Positions 18,328 through 29,184 are shown, counted from the stretch's first letter. The stretch is DNA of 64,000 nt from Pseudomonas viciae (GCF_004786035.1 NZ_CP035088.1:1400001-1464000), one strand, 5' to 3'. The notes: generated by a model not told the origin, from the sequence alone. Program-made: numbers and translations.

Positions 18328-20505
18328 TCAATACGTCCTGCCAGTATGGTTATTCAAGGAAATAACCTTGGTCTTGCCAATGCGATGACGGTAGATCTCG
18401 CGCAGGTACTTGATCGCCTTTTTCACGCAGTCCCGGGACAGGCGGATGTCGTTGATCGAGACAAACTTATCCTTATCGTTGATCAGCTCGCGGTATTTTT
18501 TCTCGTACATCGGCTTGATCGCGTACCAGTTGGTGTCGAGGATTTTCGCCGGGTTTTCGAACTCGTTGAGCAGGTCGTCGATGCGCTCCTCGTCGAAGTC
18601 TTCATTGATGATGAAGTCCAGGATCGAGTTGTCCAGGGTGTCGTCGAAGCGGTATGGCGTGCGAGCGAAGCAACGTTTGATGAAGGCCACGATCAGGGTC
18701 AGGAAGTCATCCGACAGGCACGGGCTCTTGGCGATCAGGGTGGTCAGCGACAGGTTGGCCGAGGCGCCGATCACCAGCGCGTAACGCTTGAGGGTGGTGT
18801 TGGGGAACAGGCTGTTGAGGTGGGTCTTGAGCCGGTTCAGGTCCATGTAGGACAGCTTGTAGTCCTTGGGCAGCGAGACGATCGACACCACCGACGAGCA
18901 ATTCTTGAAGAAGTGCAGGTCATGCAAGGCCGCCGCGTCGTAGCCGGAGTTCTTGTATTGCTCCAGCGAGGCCCGGTAGCGCTTGGATTCGATCGGCAAC
19001 AGGCTGATGCCTTCGATGGCCTGGGTGACTTTGTTGAAGTGCGGCAGGTCGATGGAACGGAAGAACAGGTCGTCGATGTTCAGGCGCGGCGGTTCTTTCT
19101 CGAACACCTTGAACTTGTCGCCGCTGGGCGCCGGGGTTTCCGGGACAACGGACTCTGCATAGGCAATCGCCACCGGGCCGGCCAGGCTCATGAACAAGTC
19201 GTTGGCGTCCAGGCGAATGGTCTCGCCGATGTCGATGCCGGCACGGCGGAAATAGTTCTGGTCGTAGTCGGTGGTGACGGCCTGGGCTGTCAGGATGTTG
19301 AAGATCTGCTGGGAGATGTACTGGTTGGCGTGCTTCTCCATGGCATTGACATCAATGTTCTGGATGTTGCCGTCGTCGCTCTCTTCGGCGTAGCGCATGA
19401 TGTCGTTGGAGATCAGCATCATCGCGTTCCACGGACGGATACGCCCCATGACACTGGCTTCGCTGCTGTCTTCGTTGGCGAAGTTGTACGAGAAATCCCA
19501 TTCTTCCGACAGATATTTGCACAGCAGGCGTCCGGCGTTGATGTGCAACGCTTCGGACATTTCGCTGCGATGATCGGAAATGTTCGGCAGCACGCAGATG
19601 CCGCTGGTGAAGATCGGCTCGAAGACGAAGGAATGACCGCTCTTGCTGTCATGTTCGTCCATCGGTTTGGTGTCGAACGTCTTGTTCATGTACGAGTACT
19701 GCTGGGCCAGGCCGAACTCCGAGGCCATGCCCGAACCGGTACCGCCGCCGGCACTGAAGATCGAGAAGTACAGGCGCGACTGGTTGGCCTTGATGCCGCA
19801 GCTGTCGATCAGGTACGAGTGGATCATTTTCCAGTCGGGGCTGGAGAAGCGCTGGGTGTCCTTGTTCAGGATGATCTTGGCCAGGTACTGGCCCAGGATC
19901 GGCGCGTTACCGGCGCCACCGGCGTGGACTTCCGACAGGTCCATGATTTTCATTTTGCTGTAGTCGCGCAGGAAACCGCTTTTTTCGCCCTTGCGCGAGA
20001 AACGGATGCGCCCGGCGATGTCCTTGTCCAGGTCGCCGAGCATCACCAGCGGTTCCACCAGGAACACCGGTTTACTGGCCTTGCTGGTGCCCAGGCGCAA
20101 ATTGTTGCGGATCCACTGTGCGGGGCTGTAGCCCTTGTCGCTGTAGGCCTTGTCTTCAGCATTGAATTCGTTGAGGTAGAACTTGCGGGCGTTGTACACC
20201 AGCTCCGCCACGTCGAGGGCGATGTTGGAGCCGCAGCGACCCAGGCCGATCAGGCAGACCGAGGGGAATTCCTGCTGAGTGCGGTCGCTCTCGTCCTCTA
20301 CCAGATGGGGCGGTCGTGGAAACACCGCGTCGCGCAGGCCGTCGAGGTTGTCGAGGATGCGGTCGGTGTTGGTTTCGGTGAAATACAGATACTGCTGAGT
20401 CGACAGGGAACGTGAGCGCCTCGGCGGCTTCGGGGTTTCAGGACCGTTGGCGGCCGGGCTCAGGGTCAGATCGGATACTGCAGTGGCTGTTTTTTTGGAA
20501 GTCAT
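18328..20505 (-). CDS. Chromosomal tubulin/FtsZ-like GTPase-fold protein
   Basis: A 725-residue protein if it starts at ATG 20505 (MTSKKTATAV). Residues 83-94 (VCLIGLGRCGSN) match the first nucleotide-binding loop of FtsZ/tubulin, and SAGGGTGSGMASEFG (251-265) holds the tubulin signature GGGTGSG at 253-259. The N-terminal 75 residues are polar and low in complexity. The region after 300 is long and unlike FtsZ, so this is a Tubulin_2-type protein, not the cell-division FtsZ. By family it should bind GTP and may polymerise. It is monocistronic, without visible partners. The upstream frame is open to 20673 and no good ribosome site fixes the start. Function unknown. Confidence 0.75.
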   Translation of the reverse strand: MTSKKTATAVSDLTLSPAANGPETPKPPRRSRSLSTQQYLYFTETNTDRILDNLDGLRDAVFPRPPHLVEDESDRTQQEFPSVCLIGLGRCGSNIALDVAELVYNARKFYLNEFNAEDKAYSDKGYSPAQWIRNNLRLGTSKASKPVFLVEPLVMLGDLDKDIAGRIRFSRKGEKSGFLRDYSKMKIMDLSEVHAGGAGNAPILGQYLAKIILNKDTQRFSSPDWKMIHSYLIDSCGIKANQSRLYFSIFSAGGGTGSGMASEFGLAQQYSYMNKTFDTKPMDEHDSKSGHSFVFEPIFTSGICVLPNISDHRSEMSEALHINAGRLLCKYLSEEWDFSYNFANEDSSEASVMGRIRPWNAMMLISNDIMRYAEESDDGNIQNIDVNAMEKHANQYISQQIFNILTAQAVTTDYDQNYFRRAGIDIGETIRLDANDLFMSLAGPVAIAYAESVVPETPAPSGDKFKVFEKEPPRLNIDDLFFRSIDLPHFNKVTQAIEGISLLPIESKRYRASLEQYKNSGYDAAALHDLHFFKNCSSVVSIVSLPKDYKLSYMDLNRLKTHLNSLFPNTTLKRYALVIGASANLSLTTLIAKSPCLSDDFLTLIVAFIKRCFARTPYRFDDTLDNSILDFIINEDFDEERIDDLLNEFENPAKILDTNWYAIKPMYEKKYRELINDKDKFVSINDIRLSRDCVKKAIKYLREIYRHRIGKTKVISLNNHTGRTY

Positions 20506-20866
20506 TATGCGCCATATGCCTGAACTGGTTGGTTCGACGAGCGCTGTCATCGAACCATCGCGGATGGGAGCTCGCGTCCTTGGTTGGCGCGAAGGTCGGC
20601 CCCAAGCGTTCAGGGCTGTAGCCTGAGCGCCGCTCGGGAGATTCTTTCCTGATAAGTTGAATCGGCCACCCAAAGACGATCTTTAATCAAGAATGGGCGA
20701 AATGATGGCAATTGTTACAGAAAATTGACCGCTATCAATAAACACGCCGCTCGCCATGGTCGGGTATCAGCCTTGCGAATGATTGGAGACAGTCCACGTG
20801 CCGCTGTCTAGATTGCAGATTCCGGGCGCGGTCACGAATGCCCCATAACAATAAAGAGACGGACCC
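20506..20866. other. Divergent promoter region between the tubulin-like gene and the MFS gene
   Basis: 361 bp, more AT-rich in the middle (about 20680-20750) than its surroundings. No gene seen. It presumably carries both promoters. An A-rich Hfq/Crc-type motif lies at its right end. Confidence 0.5.
20847..20854 (+). promoter_or_regulatory. AAYAAYAA catabolite-repression motif before the MFS gene
   Basis: AACAATAA lies 12 bases before the start codon, next to the ribosome-binding region, as in Hfq/Crc-repressed Pseudomonas mRNAs. Confidence 0.5.
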
Positions 20867-22216
20867 ATGCAGAACTCGACCCAAGCGGCGAATGCCTGGC
20901 GCATTCTGTTCCTGCTGTTCCTGGCCAACCTGTTCAACTTCTTCGACCGCACCATCCCGGCGATCATCATCGAACCGATCCGTATGGAATGGAGCCTCAG
21001 CGACTTCCAGATCGGCATCATCGGCACCGCCTTCACCATCGTCTACGCCATCGCCGGCTTGCCCCTGGGCCGCCTGGCCGATACCGGTTCGCGCAGCAAG
21101 TTGATGGGCTGGGGGCTGGCGAGCTGGAGCGCGCTGACGGCGGTCAACGGCCTGGTGGGCAGTTTCTGGGCGTTCCTGCTGGTGCGCATGGGCGTGGGGA
21201 TCGGCGAAGCCAGTTACGCGCCGGCCGCCAATTCACTGATCGGCGATTTGTTCCCGGCCCATCGGCGGGCGCGGGCCATGGGTATCTTCATGCTGGGCCT
21301 GCCGATTGGGTTGCTGCTGGCGTTCTTCACCATCGGGGCGATGGTCAAGGCGTTCGACAGTTGGCGTGCGCCGTTCTTTATCGCGGCGGTGCCCGGTTTG
21401 GTGCTGGCGTTGTTCATGTTCTTCATCAAGGAACCCAAGCGCGGCGCGGCGGAAACCGTGCAGGTGTCCCAGGAAAAGGTCGACCGGCCGATCCGTCGGG
21501 TGCTGGTGATTCCCACCTTCCTGTGGCTGGTGCTGGCCGGGTTGTGTTTCAACTTTGCCACCTATGCGTGCAACTCATTCCTGGTGCCCATGCTGCAGCG
21601 TTACTTCCTGATGCCGTTGCATGAGGCGGCCGTGGCCACCGGGATTATGGTGGGTGTAACGGGGTTGTTCGGGCTCACCCTTGGCGGCTGGGTCGCGGAC
21701 AAAATCCACCAGCGCGTACCCAACGGCCGCCTGCTGTTCGCAGCGTTCAGCCTGGCGATTTCGACGGTCACCACGGCGTGGGCCCTGCATGCCGGGCGCA
21801 TTGAAATCGGCGTGTTCGTGGCGGTGTTCAGCGTCGGTTGGCTGTTTGCCTATAACTTTTACACCTGCGTCTACACCGCGATCCAGGACGTGGTGGAGCC
21901 GCGCCTGCGCGCCACGGCGATGGCGTTGTACTTTGCCGGGCTGTATTTGCTCGGTGGCGGCCTGGGGCCGGTGGTGGTGGGCGGCTTGTCCGACTACTTC
22001 GCCCGCACGGCCATGGCAGCCGCAGGTGTCGACCAGATGAGCGAAGCGTTCAAGGCCATCGGCCTGCACGACGCGATGTACCTGATCCCGGTGGCGCTGT
22101 TCCTGACCATGGTGTTCCTGTTCCTGGCCTCGCGCTGTTTCGTGCGTGATGCCAAGCGGATGAAGGATGGGATGAGCGCGGTGGTGGAGCCGGTGGGTGC
22201 GGCGGCGACGGCTTGA
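20867..22216 (+). CDS. MFS transporter, spinster/sugar-acid type
   Basis: A 449-residue major facilitator with 12 predicted helices in two halves. Helix 1 carries LANLFNFFDRTIPAIIIEPI, and the conserved loop between helices 2 and 3 is GRLADTGSRSKLMGWG. The central loop (KEPKRGAAETVQVSQEKVDRP) is cytoplasmic. It resembles the spinster-like MFS group of Pseudomonas, often organic-acid or aromatic-acid importers, but the substrate cannot be read from the sequence. No adjacent catabolic gene. Its leader has an A-rich Crc-type motif, which hints at uptake of a secondary carbon source. Confidence 0.85.
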   Translation: MQNSTQAANAWRILFLLFLANLFNFFDRTIPAIIIEPIRMEWSLSDFQIGIIGTAFTIVYAIAGLPLGRLADTGSRSKLMGWGLASWSALTAVNGLVGSFWAFLLVRMGVGIGEASYAPAANSLIGDLFPAHRRARAMGIFMLGLPIGLLLAFFTIGAMVKAFDSWRAPFFIAAVPGLVLALFMFFIKEPKRGAAETVQVSQEKVDRPIRRVLVIPTFLWLVLAGLCFNFATYACNSFLVPMLQRYFLMPLHEAAVATGIMVGVTGLFGLTLGGWVADKIHQRVPNGRLLFAAFSLAISTVTTAWALHAGRIEIGVFVAVFSVGWLFAYNFYTCVYTAIQDVVEPRLRATAMALYFAGLYLLGGGLGPVVVGGLSDYFARTAMAAAGVDQMSEAFKAIGLHDAMYLIPVALFLTMVFLFLASRCFVRDAKRMKDGMSAVVEPVGAAATA

Positions 22217-22219
22217 TCG

Positions 22220-22324
22220 CGTAGGAGCTGTCGAGCGAAGCGAGGCTGCGATCTTTCCACAACCCATTAAGTTGAGGGCGAAAGATCAAGATCAAAAGAT
22301 CGCAGGCTTCGCCAGCTCCTACGG
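22220..22324. repeat. Inverted repeat of the GTAGGAGCTGTCGAGC class
   Basis: GTAGGAGCTG...GGCTGCGATC and its inverted partner GATCGCAGGCTTCGCCAGCT enclose about 40 bp. The same class occurs at 60100-60200. Confidence 0.85.
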
Positions 22325-22405
22325 AGCCCAACGGGGCGGTGCGACGTTTCGCTAAATTCCCTCGTCACAGGGTTTGTGTTTCAACCGTGCTTTGTGTGAT
22401 CGCGG

Positions 22406-23923
22406 CTACCCAGCGTTTTCATCCCGCCCACGCAGCAGGCGATTGGGCATCGCCACCGCCGCCGCCAATCCCAGCAGCGACACCGCCGCGCTGATCAGCA
22501 GCAAATCCCGGAACGTCGTCTGCAACGCCTGGCGCAAGGCATCCTGTGCTTCCCCCGGGGCAGCGTTCAGGCCGTCCAGCAGAATGTTGCCGGAATGTCC
22601 TTCGCCGATCAGTGCCGAGCCGGTGAACTGGACGAAGCTTGAGTCCTTAAGCAGGGTCAGCAGCAACGCCGACATCAGTGCCACGCCCACCGCGCCGCCG
22701 AGGGAGCGGAACAGGTTGGTGGTGCTGGTGGCGACGCCGATGTCTCGTTGCTGCACCGAGTTCTGCGCACCCACCAGTGAAGTGGGGAACTGCATGCCGG
22801 AGGCGATGCCGCAGAGCAGCATGAACAGGCTGCTGAGCCAGAACGCGCCGGGCGGGGTGAGGGCCATGCCGAGGATGGCGAGCGGAAAGAGCAGGGCGCC
22901 GCTGAGGATCATCGGTTTGTAGCGGCCTGTGACCGAGGTGCGGCGTCCGGCGAAATACGCCCCCATGGGCAACCCCATCGCCAGCGGCAGCAAGTGCAAC
23001 GCCGCGCTGTCGGCGCCAGCGCCGGTCACGCTCTGAAAGCGCAACGGCACCAGCACCGTCAGGGAGATCGCCTGGAAACTGGTGAAGAACACCGTGCACC
23101 AACACAACACCGCGCTGCGGTTGACGAACAGGTGCATCGGCAGCAACGGCTCCGGGGCCCGGCGCTCCTGCCAGACGAACAGCCCCAACGCCACCCCCGC
23201 GCCACCCAGCAACCCCAGCACTTCGCGGCTGTGCCAGGCGTGGCCCTGGCCGATTTGGGTAATGCCCAGCAGCAATGCAGTCAAGCCTATGATCAGCAAC
23301 ACGGTGCCCAGGTAATCGATGATCGGCGTGCGTTGCGGCACCGGCAGCCCGACCAGGGCGCGGCGGGCCACCCACCAGGCCGTCAGGCCCAGCGGCAGGT
23401 TGATCAGAAACACCCAGCGCCACGACAGGTATTCGGTCATGTAGCCGCCCAGCACCGGCCCGGCCACGCTGGCCAACGCGTACATACCGCTGAAATACCC
23501 CTGATAGCGGCCGCGCTCGCGGGGCGCGATGATGTCACCAATGATCGCCTGGCTCACGGAAATCATCCCACCGGCGCCGATGCCCTGGAGAATCCGTGCC
23601 AGGACCAACTGCTCCATGTTTTGTGCCAGGCCACAAAACAGCGAGGCCAGGGTGAACAGGCCCATGCCCAGCAGCATCAGCGGGCGTCGGCCGTACAGGT
23701 CGCCGAGCTTGCCGTAGATCGGCACCGCCACGGTCATGGCGACCATGTAGCCGGAAATCACCCAGGCCAGCAGGCTGACGTCCTTGAACTGTGCGGAAAT
23801 GGCCGGCATTGAGACGGCAACGATGGTTTGGTCCAGGGCGCCGAGAAAAATCGCCAGCATCAGGGCCACCAGCACGCTGCGGATGGCTGGCGTCGGCGCT
23901 TGAGGGGTATTGAGCTGAGTCAC
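22406..23923 (-). CDS. MFS multidrug efflux transporter, DHA2 (14-helix) family
   Basis: A 505-residue protein with 14 hydrophobic helices. The family marks are LDQTIVAVSMPAISAQF in helix 1, GKLGDLYGRRPLML in loop 2-3 and LQGIGAGGMISVSQAIIGDI in helix 4, as in EmrB/QacA-type proton-driven drug exporters. The start is GTG 23923, with AGGA seven bases upstream. No membrane-fusion partner or TetR regulator lies beside it. It follows pobA-side DNA but points the same way as pobA and need not be related. Confidence 0.88.
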   Translation of the reverse strand: MTQLNTPQAPTPAIRSVLVALMLAIFLGALDQTIVAVSMPAISAQFKDVSLLAWVISGYMVAMTVAVPIYGKLGDLYGRRPLMLLGMGLFTLASLFCGLAQNMEQLVLARILQGIGAGGMISVSQAIIGDIIAPRERGRYQGYFSGMYALASVAGPVLGGYMTEYLSWRWVFLINLPLGLTAWWVARRALVGLPVPQRTPIIDYLGTVLLIIGLTALLLGITQIGQGHAWHSREVLGLLGGAGVALGLFVWQERRAPEPLLPMHLFVNRSAVLCWCTVFFTSFQAISLTVLVPLRFQSVTGAGADSAALHLLPLAMGLPMGAYFAGRRTSVTGRYKPMILSGALLFPLAILGMALTPPGAFWLSSLFMLLCGIASGMQFPTSLVGAQNSVQQRDIGVATSTTNLFRSLGGAVGVALMSALLLTLLKDSSFVQFTGSALIGEGHSGNILLDGLNAAPGEAQDALRQALQTTFRDLLLISAAVSLLGLAAAVAMPNRLLRGRDENAG

Positions 23924-23986
23924 GGCAGATCCTGCGGGCGCCGAAAAGGCAAATGGGACAAGCCCGCAGTTTAAGTCGATAGGCGG

Positions 23987-25255
<1,269 letters not shown>

Positions 25256-25341
25256 TCAATTGAAGGGGAAAACTGAGCCGATACCTGTACTTTTTGCCAA
25301 TCGGTGCGATTATCGCCCGCAACCCCAGGCCGATCCTCGTG

Positions 25342-26235
25342 ATGAAAAAAACTGACCTGCCTTCGATTCCGGTGTTCAAGCTCTACGGCGAAAGCCAGGA
25401 CTGGCCGACGCCGGATCTGCTGCACTGCGAAACCATTTCCAAGCGCAGCCGCGAGCACCAGTGGGAAATCAAACCCCATCGGCATGCCGACCTCTGCCAG
25501 TTGTTGTTTGTGTTCAAGGGCCAGGCAGAACTGGAGATCGAAGGCCAGCGCACGCAACTCACCGAGCCAGCGGTGCAGATCCTGCCGCCGCTGTCGGTCC
25601 ATGGCTTTCGTTTTTCCGAAGATGTGGAAGGTTACGTGGTGACCCTGGCGGCACCGCTGGTGACGCACTTGCAAGCGCAGTTGGGCCATTCGGTCAACGT
25701 CCTGGCCCAGGCCGAAAGCTATCCGGCCGGGGAGAACGCCACCTACCTCAACAGCCTGTTCAGTGCCTTGCAGGCCGAATACGTCGGTCATCAGCCGGCC
25801 CGGGAAATGCTGATGCATGCCTTGGTTAGCGTGATCATGGTCTGGGTCAGCCGCCAGGTGATGCAGCGACGTACCTCCACCCAGCGCCCGCAACGGGCCC
25901 GGGAATACCTCAACGGGTTCATTCAGTTGGTGGAAGAAACCTACCGCCAGCACGTCAAGGTCGAAGACTTGGCCCATCGCCTGGGCATCTCCGTGTCGCA
26001 CCTCAATGGCACCTGCCGCGAGCTGGCAGGGCAACCGGCGTTGCAGATCATGCATGAGCGCCAGTTGTTGGAAGCCAAGCGGCTGCTGACCTACACCGGC
26101 CTGACCATTTACGAGATTTCCGAAATGCTCGGGTTTTCCGACCCGACCAATTTCACCCGGCTGTTTCGCCGACGCGTCGGAATCTCGCCCAAAGCCTTCC
26201 GCGACCGGCTCAAGACCGATCAGCCGGACGACTGA
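25342..26235 (+). CDS. pobR: AraC-family activator of pobA (PobR)
   Basis: A 297-residue protein. The N-terminal cupin-like effector domain (about 20-160, with HRHADLCQLLFVFKGQAELE) should sense 4-hydroxybenzoate. The C-terminal AraC/XylS double helix-turn-helix (about 195-290) ends with LGFSDPTNFTRLFRRRVGISPKAFR, the family signature. I took ATG 25342 (MKKTDLPSIPVFKLYGES). Divergent from pobA across 164 bp, the usual pobR-pobA arrangement. Confidence 0.92.
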   Translation: MKKTDLPSIPVFKLYGESQDWPTPDLLHCETISKRSREHQWEIKPHRHADLCQLLFVFKGQAELEIEGQRTQLTEPAVQILPPLSVHGFRFSEDVEGYVVTLAAPLVTHLQAQLGHSVNVLAQAESYPAGENATYLNSLFSALQAEYVGHQPAREMLMHALVSVIMVWVSRQVMQRRTSTQRPQRAREYLNGFIQLVEETYRQHVKVEDLAHRLGISVSHLNGTCRELAGQPALQIMHERQLLEAKRLLTYTGLTIYEISEMLGFSDPTNFTRLFRRRVGISPKAFRDRLKTDQPDD

Positions 26236-26242
26236 ACACGCT

Positions 26243-26419
26243 TCAGCGCAGAGCGTTCAGGCTCGCGCTGTGGGGGATGCAACGTTCGAAGTTGCAGCTG
26301 GCGTATTCACGGGGCAATTGTCTGGCCTGCTCGACCCGATAGGCCGCGGTGCCATACAGCGCAAGGGTGGCGGCGCAGGTGAGGAAAATGGCGAGGCGTC
26401 TTTTTATTTTAATGTTCAT
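26243..26419 (-). CDS. Small secreted or membrane peptide of unknown function
   Basis: A 58-residue ORF (MNIKIKRRLAIFLTCAATLA...). A basic start and a hydrophobic stretch (LAIFLTCAATLALYGTAAY) give a signal peptide or anchor. The tail holds two cysteines five residues apart (ASCNFERCIPHS). AGAGG lies eight bases before ATG 26419. Not a known family. Convergent with pobR, 7 bp apart. Confidence 0.5.
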   Translation of the reverse strand: MNIKIKRRLAIFLTCAATLALYGTAAYRVEQARQLPREYASCNFERCIPHSASLNALR

Positions 26420-26532
26420 GGCGGTGACCTCTGAACGAATACCCTGGGGTACTACATTGAGCATAGGTCAGCGCAGATGAGTTGCCAGTCAAACAGGTAC
26501 GGGATGTACCCGATATTCAGGACGCTGATAAC

Positions 26533-26629
26533 CCCTGTGGGAGCGAGCTTGCTCGCGATGGGGGCGGGTCAGTCACCGTGCGTGTCGACTGATCTACCGC
26601 TATCGCGAGCAAGCTCGCTCCCACAGGGG
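26533..26629. repeat. Inverted REP pair (REPIN)
   Basis: CCTGTGGGAGCGAGCTTGCT and the inverted AGCAAGCTCGCTCCCACAGG frame about 45 bp, between the small ORF and the DUF5064 gene. Confidence 0.88.
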
Positions 26630-26652
26630 ATTGGGTTGTTCTTTTAAGCGGG

Positions 26653-27012
26653 TTACGCCAGGTGCTCAGGCTTCATCGGGTCCCCAGGCTTGACGTCCAG
26701 TTGATGACGCACGTCTTCAAACATTTCGTCGTAGTACTTGTGCATCGAGCCAATGCTGGCGTTTTTGGGCAGGCCGTATTTCTGGGCGATGCGTGTGGCG
26801 TGGCGGGCGAAGTCGAAGGCCAGGTCCTTGGCCAGGAAAAAGCTCTCGTCCAAGGTGTTGTCCTCGACCGTACCATGCACCCGGAATGACATGCCGATGC
26901 CTTCCTTGGGGTCCTGCGCAACCTCGTAGTCGATGCACAGGTTGTAGCTGAAATCTTCCTTGTTCAGCGCGTGGCGCTCCATGTGCAGGTGACCGGGTTC
27001 GAACATGGCCAT
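26653..27012 (-). CDS. DUF5064 family protein at the end of the arc operon
   Basis: A 119-residue soluble protein (MAMFEPGHLHMERHALNKED...PMKPEHLA) of the Pseudomonas DUF5064 family, function unknown. ATG 27012 has GGAGAG six bases upstream; the frame upstream to 27144 belongs to the arcC end. It starts 64 bp after the arcC stop in the same direction with no visible terminator between them, so it is likely co-transcribed with the arginine deiminase genes. Rich in His, Asp and Glu, with no signal peptide. Confidence 0.75.
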   Translation of the reverse strand: MAMFEPGHLHMERHALNKEDFSYNLCIDYEVAQDPKEGIGMSFRVHGTVEDNTLDESFFLAKDLAFDFARHATRIAQKYGLPKNASIGSMHKYYDEMFEDVRHQLDVKPGDPMKPEHLA

Positions 27013-27076
27013 AATCGACTCTCCTTCGAAGGCATGGGAGTAGGGCAGACCCTGAGTCCGCCCGGTAAGTTTCCTG

Positions 27077-28006
27077 TTACCGATAAGTGATGCCGGGTGT
27101 TGCCGTGCTGATGCGAGTGCCGGCGGTGCCTTGGACGATAGCATTGATGTCTGAAAGCGACCCGATCACCGCGACCTTGCCAGTGTTGCGCGCGAATTCG
27201 CAGGCGGCCTGCACCTTTGGGCCCATGGAACCGGCGGCAAAACCGAGTTTTTCCATGGCGTCGGGGTGGGCCTGGGCGATGGCTTTCTGGGTCGGCTTGC
27301 CGAAATCGATGAAGGCCGCGTTGACGTCGGTGGCGATCACCAGCAGATCGCTCTCCAGTTGTTCGGCCAGCAGCGCCGAGCACAGGTCCTTGTCAATCAC
27401 CGCTTCCACGCCTTGCAGTTTGCCGTTGGTGTCGTACATCGTCGGGATGCCGCCGCCACCGGCGCAGATCACGATGCTGCCCTTTTCCAGCAGCCACTTG
27501 ATCGGGCGGATTTCAAAGATGCGCTTGGGCCGTGGGCTGGCGACCACGCGGCGGAACTTGTCACCGTCCGGAGCGATGGTCCAGCCTTTCTCGGTGGCGA
27601 GTTTCTGCGCCTCCGCTTTGCTGTAGACCGGGCCGATGGGTTTGCTGGGATGTTGGAAGGCCGGGTCGTTGCCGTCCACTTCGACCTGGGTCAGCAGTGT
27701 GGCAAACGGCACGTCGACGTCCAGCAGGTTGCCCAGTTCCTGTTCGATGATGTAGCCGATCATGCCTTCGGTTTCGGCGCCGAGCACGTCCAGCGGATAC
27801 GGCGTGACCGAGGTATAGGCCGCCGCCTGCAGCGACAACAGGCCAACCTGCGGGCCGTTGCCGTGGGCGATGACCAGTTGGTTGCCTGGGTGGATTTTCG
27901 CGATCTGTTCGGTCGCGGTACGGATGTTGCTGCGTTGGTTGTCTGCGGTCATGGGTTCACCCCGACGCAGGAGGGCGTTACCGCCCAGGGCAACGACGAT
28001 GCGCAT
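27077..28006 (-). CDS. arcC: Carbamate kinase ArcC
   Basis: A 309-residue amino-acid-kinase-fold enzyme of normal length. The opening [16 protein letters not shown] is the ATP-binding start, [10 protein letters not shown] the conserved loop, and [12 protein letters not shown] the nucleotide-site segment. It converts carbamoyl phosphate and ADP to ATP, the energy-yielding last step of the arginine deiminase pathway. Separated from arcB by a triple REP cluster. Confidence 0.95.
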   Translation of the reverse strand: MRIVVALGGNALLRRGEPMTADNQRSNIRTATEQIAKIHPGNQLVIAHGNGPQVGLLSLQAAAYTSVTPYPLDVLGAETEGMIGYIIEQELGNLLDVDVPFATLLTQVEVDGNDPAFQHPSKPIGPVYSKAEAQKLATEKGWTIAPDGDKFRRVVASPRPKRIFEIRPIKWLLEKGSIVICAGGGGIPTMYDTNGKLQGVEAVIDKDLCSALLAEQLESDLLVIATDVNAAFIDFGKPTQKAIAQAHPDAMEKLGFAAGSMGPKVQAACEFARNTGKVAVIGSLSDINAIVQGTAGTRISTATPGITYR

Positions 28007-28049
28007 GGTGTTGTCCTCTGACAGAGAAATAATGGACGACTCGGTCTCC

Positions 28050-28168
28050 TTGTGGGAGCGGGCTTGCTCGCGAAAGCGGTGTGTCAGTCGAAATGACTGT
28101 GCCTGTTACTCCGCCTTCGCGAGCAAGCCCGCTCCCACACTGGATCGCATTCCAGCATGGGAGCGGGC
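28050..28168. repeat. REP cluster between arcB and arcC
   Basis: A full inverted REP pair (28050-28139), then a third partial copy (CATGGGAGCGGGCGG) up to 28168, all inside the operon. Such hairpins can stabilise upstream mRNA. Confidence 0.85.
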
Positions 28169-28173
28169 GGTGT

Positions 28174-29184
28174 TCAGATATCCGCCAGCGCCGACACCAG
28201 GATCGCCTTGATGGTGTGCATGCGATTTTCCGCTTGCTCGAAGGCGATGTTGGCCGGGGATTCGAAGACCTCTTCGGTCACTTCCACGCCGTTGGCCAGG
28301 TTCGGATAGCGCGCGGCGATGTCCTGGCCGACCTTGGTTTCGCTGTTATGGAACGCTGGCAGGCAGTGCATGAACTTCACCCGGGGGTTGCCCGAGGCTT
28401 TCATCATTTGCGCGTTGACCTGGTACGGCAGCAGTTGCTCGATGCGCTCGTCCCAGGCTTCCACCGGCTCGCCCATGGACACCCAAATGTCGGTGTGGAT
28501 GAAGTCCACGCCCTTGACCGCTTCCTTGGGGTCTTCGGTGATGGTGATGCGCGCACCACTTTCGGCGGCGAAGGCCTGGCACTGGTCGATGAAATCCTGG
28601 TGCGGCCACAGGGCTTTCGGCGCGCCGATGCGCACGTCCATGCCGAGCTTGGCGCCGATCATCAGCAGTGAATTGCCCATGTTGTAGCGGGCATCGCCCA
28701 GGTAGGCGTAGCTGATGTCATGCAGCGGCTTGTCGCTGTGTTCGCGCATGGTCAGGGTGTCGGCGATCATTTGGGTAGGGTGGAATTCGGCGGTCAGGCC
28801 GTTGAACACGGGCACCCCGGCGAACTTGGCCAGCTCCTCGACGATCTCCTGTTCGAAGCCCCGGTATTCGATGGCGTCGAACATCCGCCCCAGGACCCGG
28901 GCGGTGTCTTTCATGCTTTCCTTGTGGCCGATCTGCGACGACACCGGGTCGATGTAGGTGACGTGGGCGCCCTGGTCATGGGCCGCGACTTCGAAGGCGC
29001 AGCGGGTGCGGGTCGAGGTTTTCTCGAAGATCAGCGCAATGTTCTTGCCCTTGAGGTGTGGCTGTTCGGTGCCGGTGTATTTGGCACGCTTGAGGTCACG
29101 GGACAGGTCCAGCAGATAGTGCAGCTCGCGGTTGGTGTGGTGCATCAAGCTCAGCAGGCTGCGGTTGCGCATGTTGAAAGCCAT
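28174..29184 (-). CDS. arcB: Catabolic ornithine carbamoyltransferase ArcB
   Basis: A 336-residue enzyme. The carbamoyl-phosphate motif STRTR is at 57-61, followed by the HPTQ motif ([10 protein letters not shown]), the ornithine-site loop and the HCLP motif ([10 protein letters not shown]). The length and N-terminal [13 protein letters not shown] match the dodecameric catabolic enzyme. In the cell it runs toward carbamoyl phosphate, phosphorolysing citrulline to ornithine. Position between arcA and arcC confirms the catabolic role over the biosynthetic ArgF. Confidence 0.95.
   Translation of the reverse strand: MAFNMRNRSLLSLMHHTNRELHYLLDLSRDLKRAKYTGTEQPHLKGKNIALIFEKTSTRTRCAFEVAAHDQGAHVTYIDPVSSQIGHKESMKDTARVLGRMFDAIEYRGFEQEIVEELAKFAGVPVFNGLTAEFHPTQMIADTLTMREHSDKPLHDISYAYLGDARYNMGNSLLMIGAKLGMDVRIGAPKALWPHQDFIDQCQAFAAESGARITITEDPKEAVKGVDFIHTDIWVSMGEPVEAWDERIEQLLPYQVNAQMMKASGNPRVKFMHCLPAFHNSETKVGQDIAARYPNLANGVEVTEEVFESPANIAFEQAENRMHTIKAILVSALADI

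Noticed and set aside
18172..20415. A 747-codon plus-strand frame
   Set aside because: Antisense of the tubulin-like gene. Its Val/Asp/Gly-rich composition is typical of a mirror frame, and the sense frame carries the conserved motifs.
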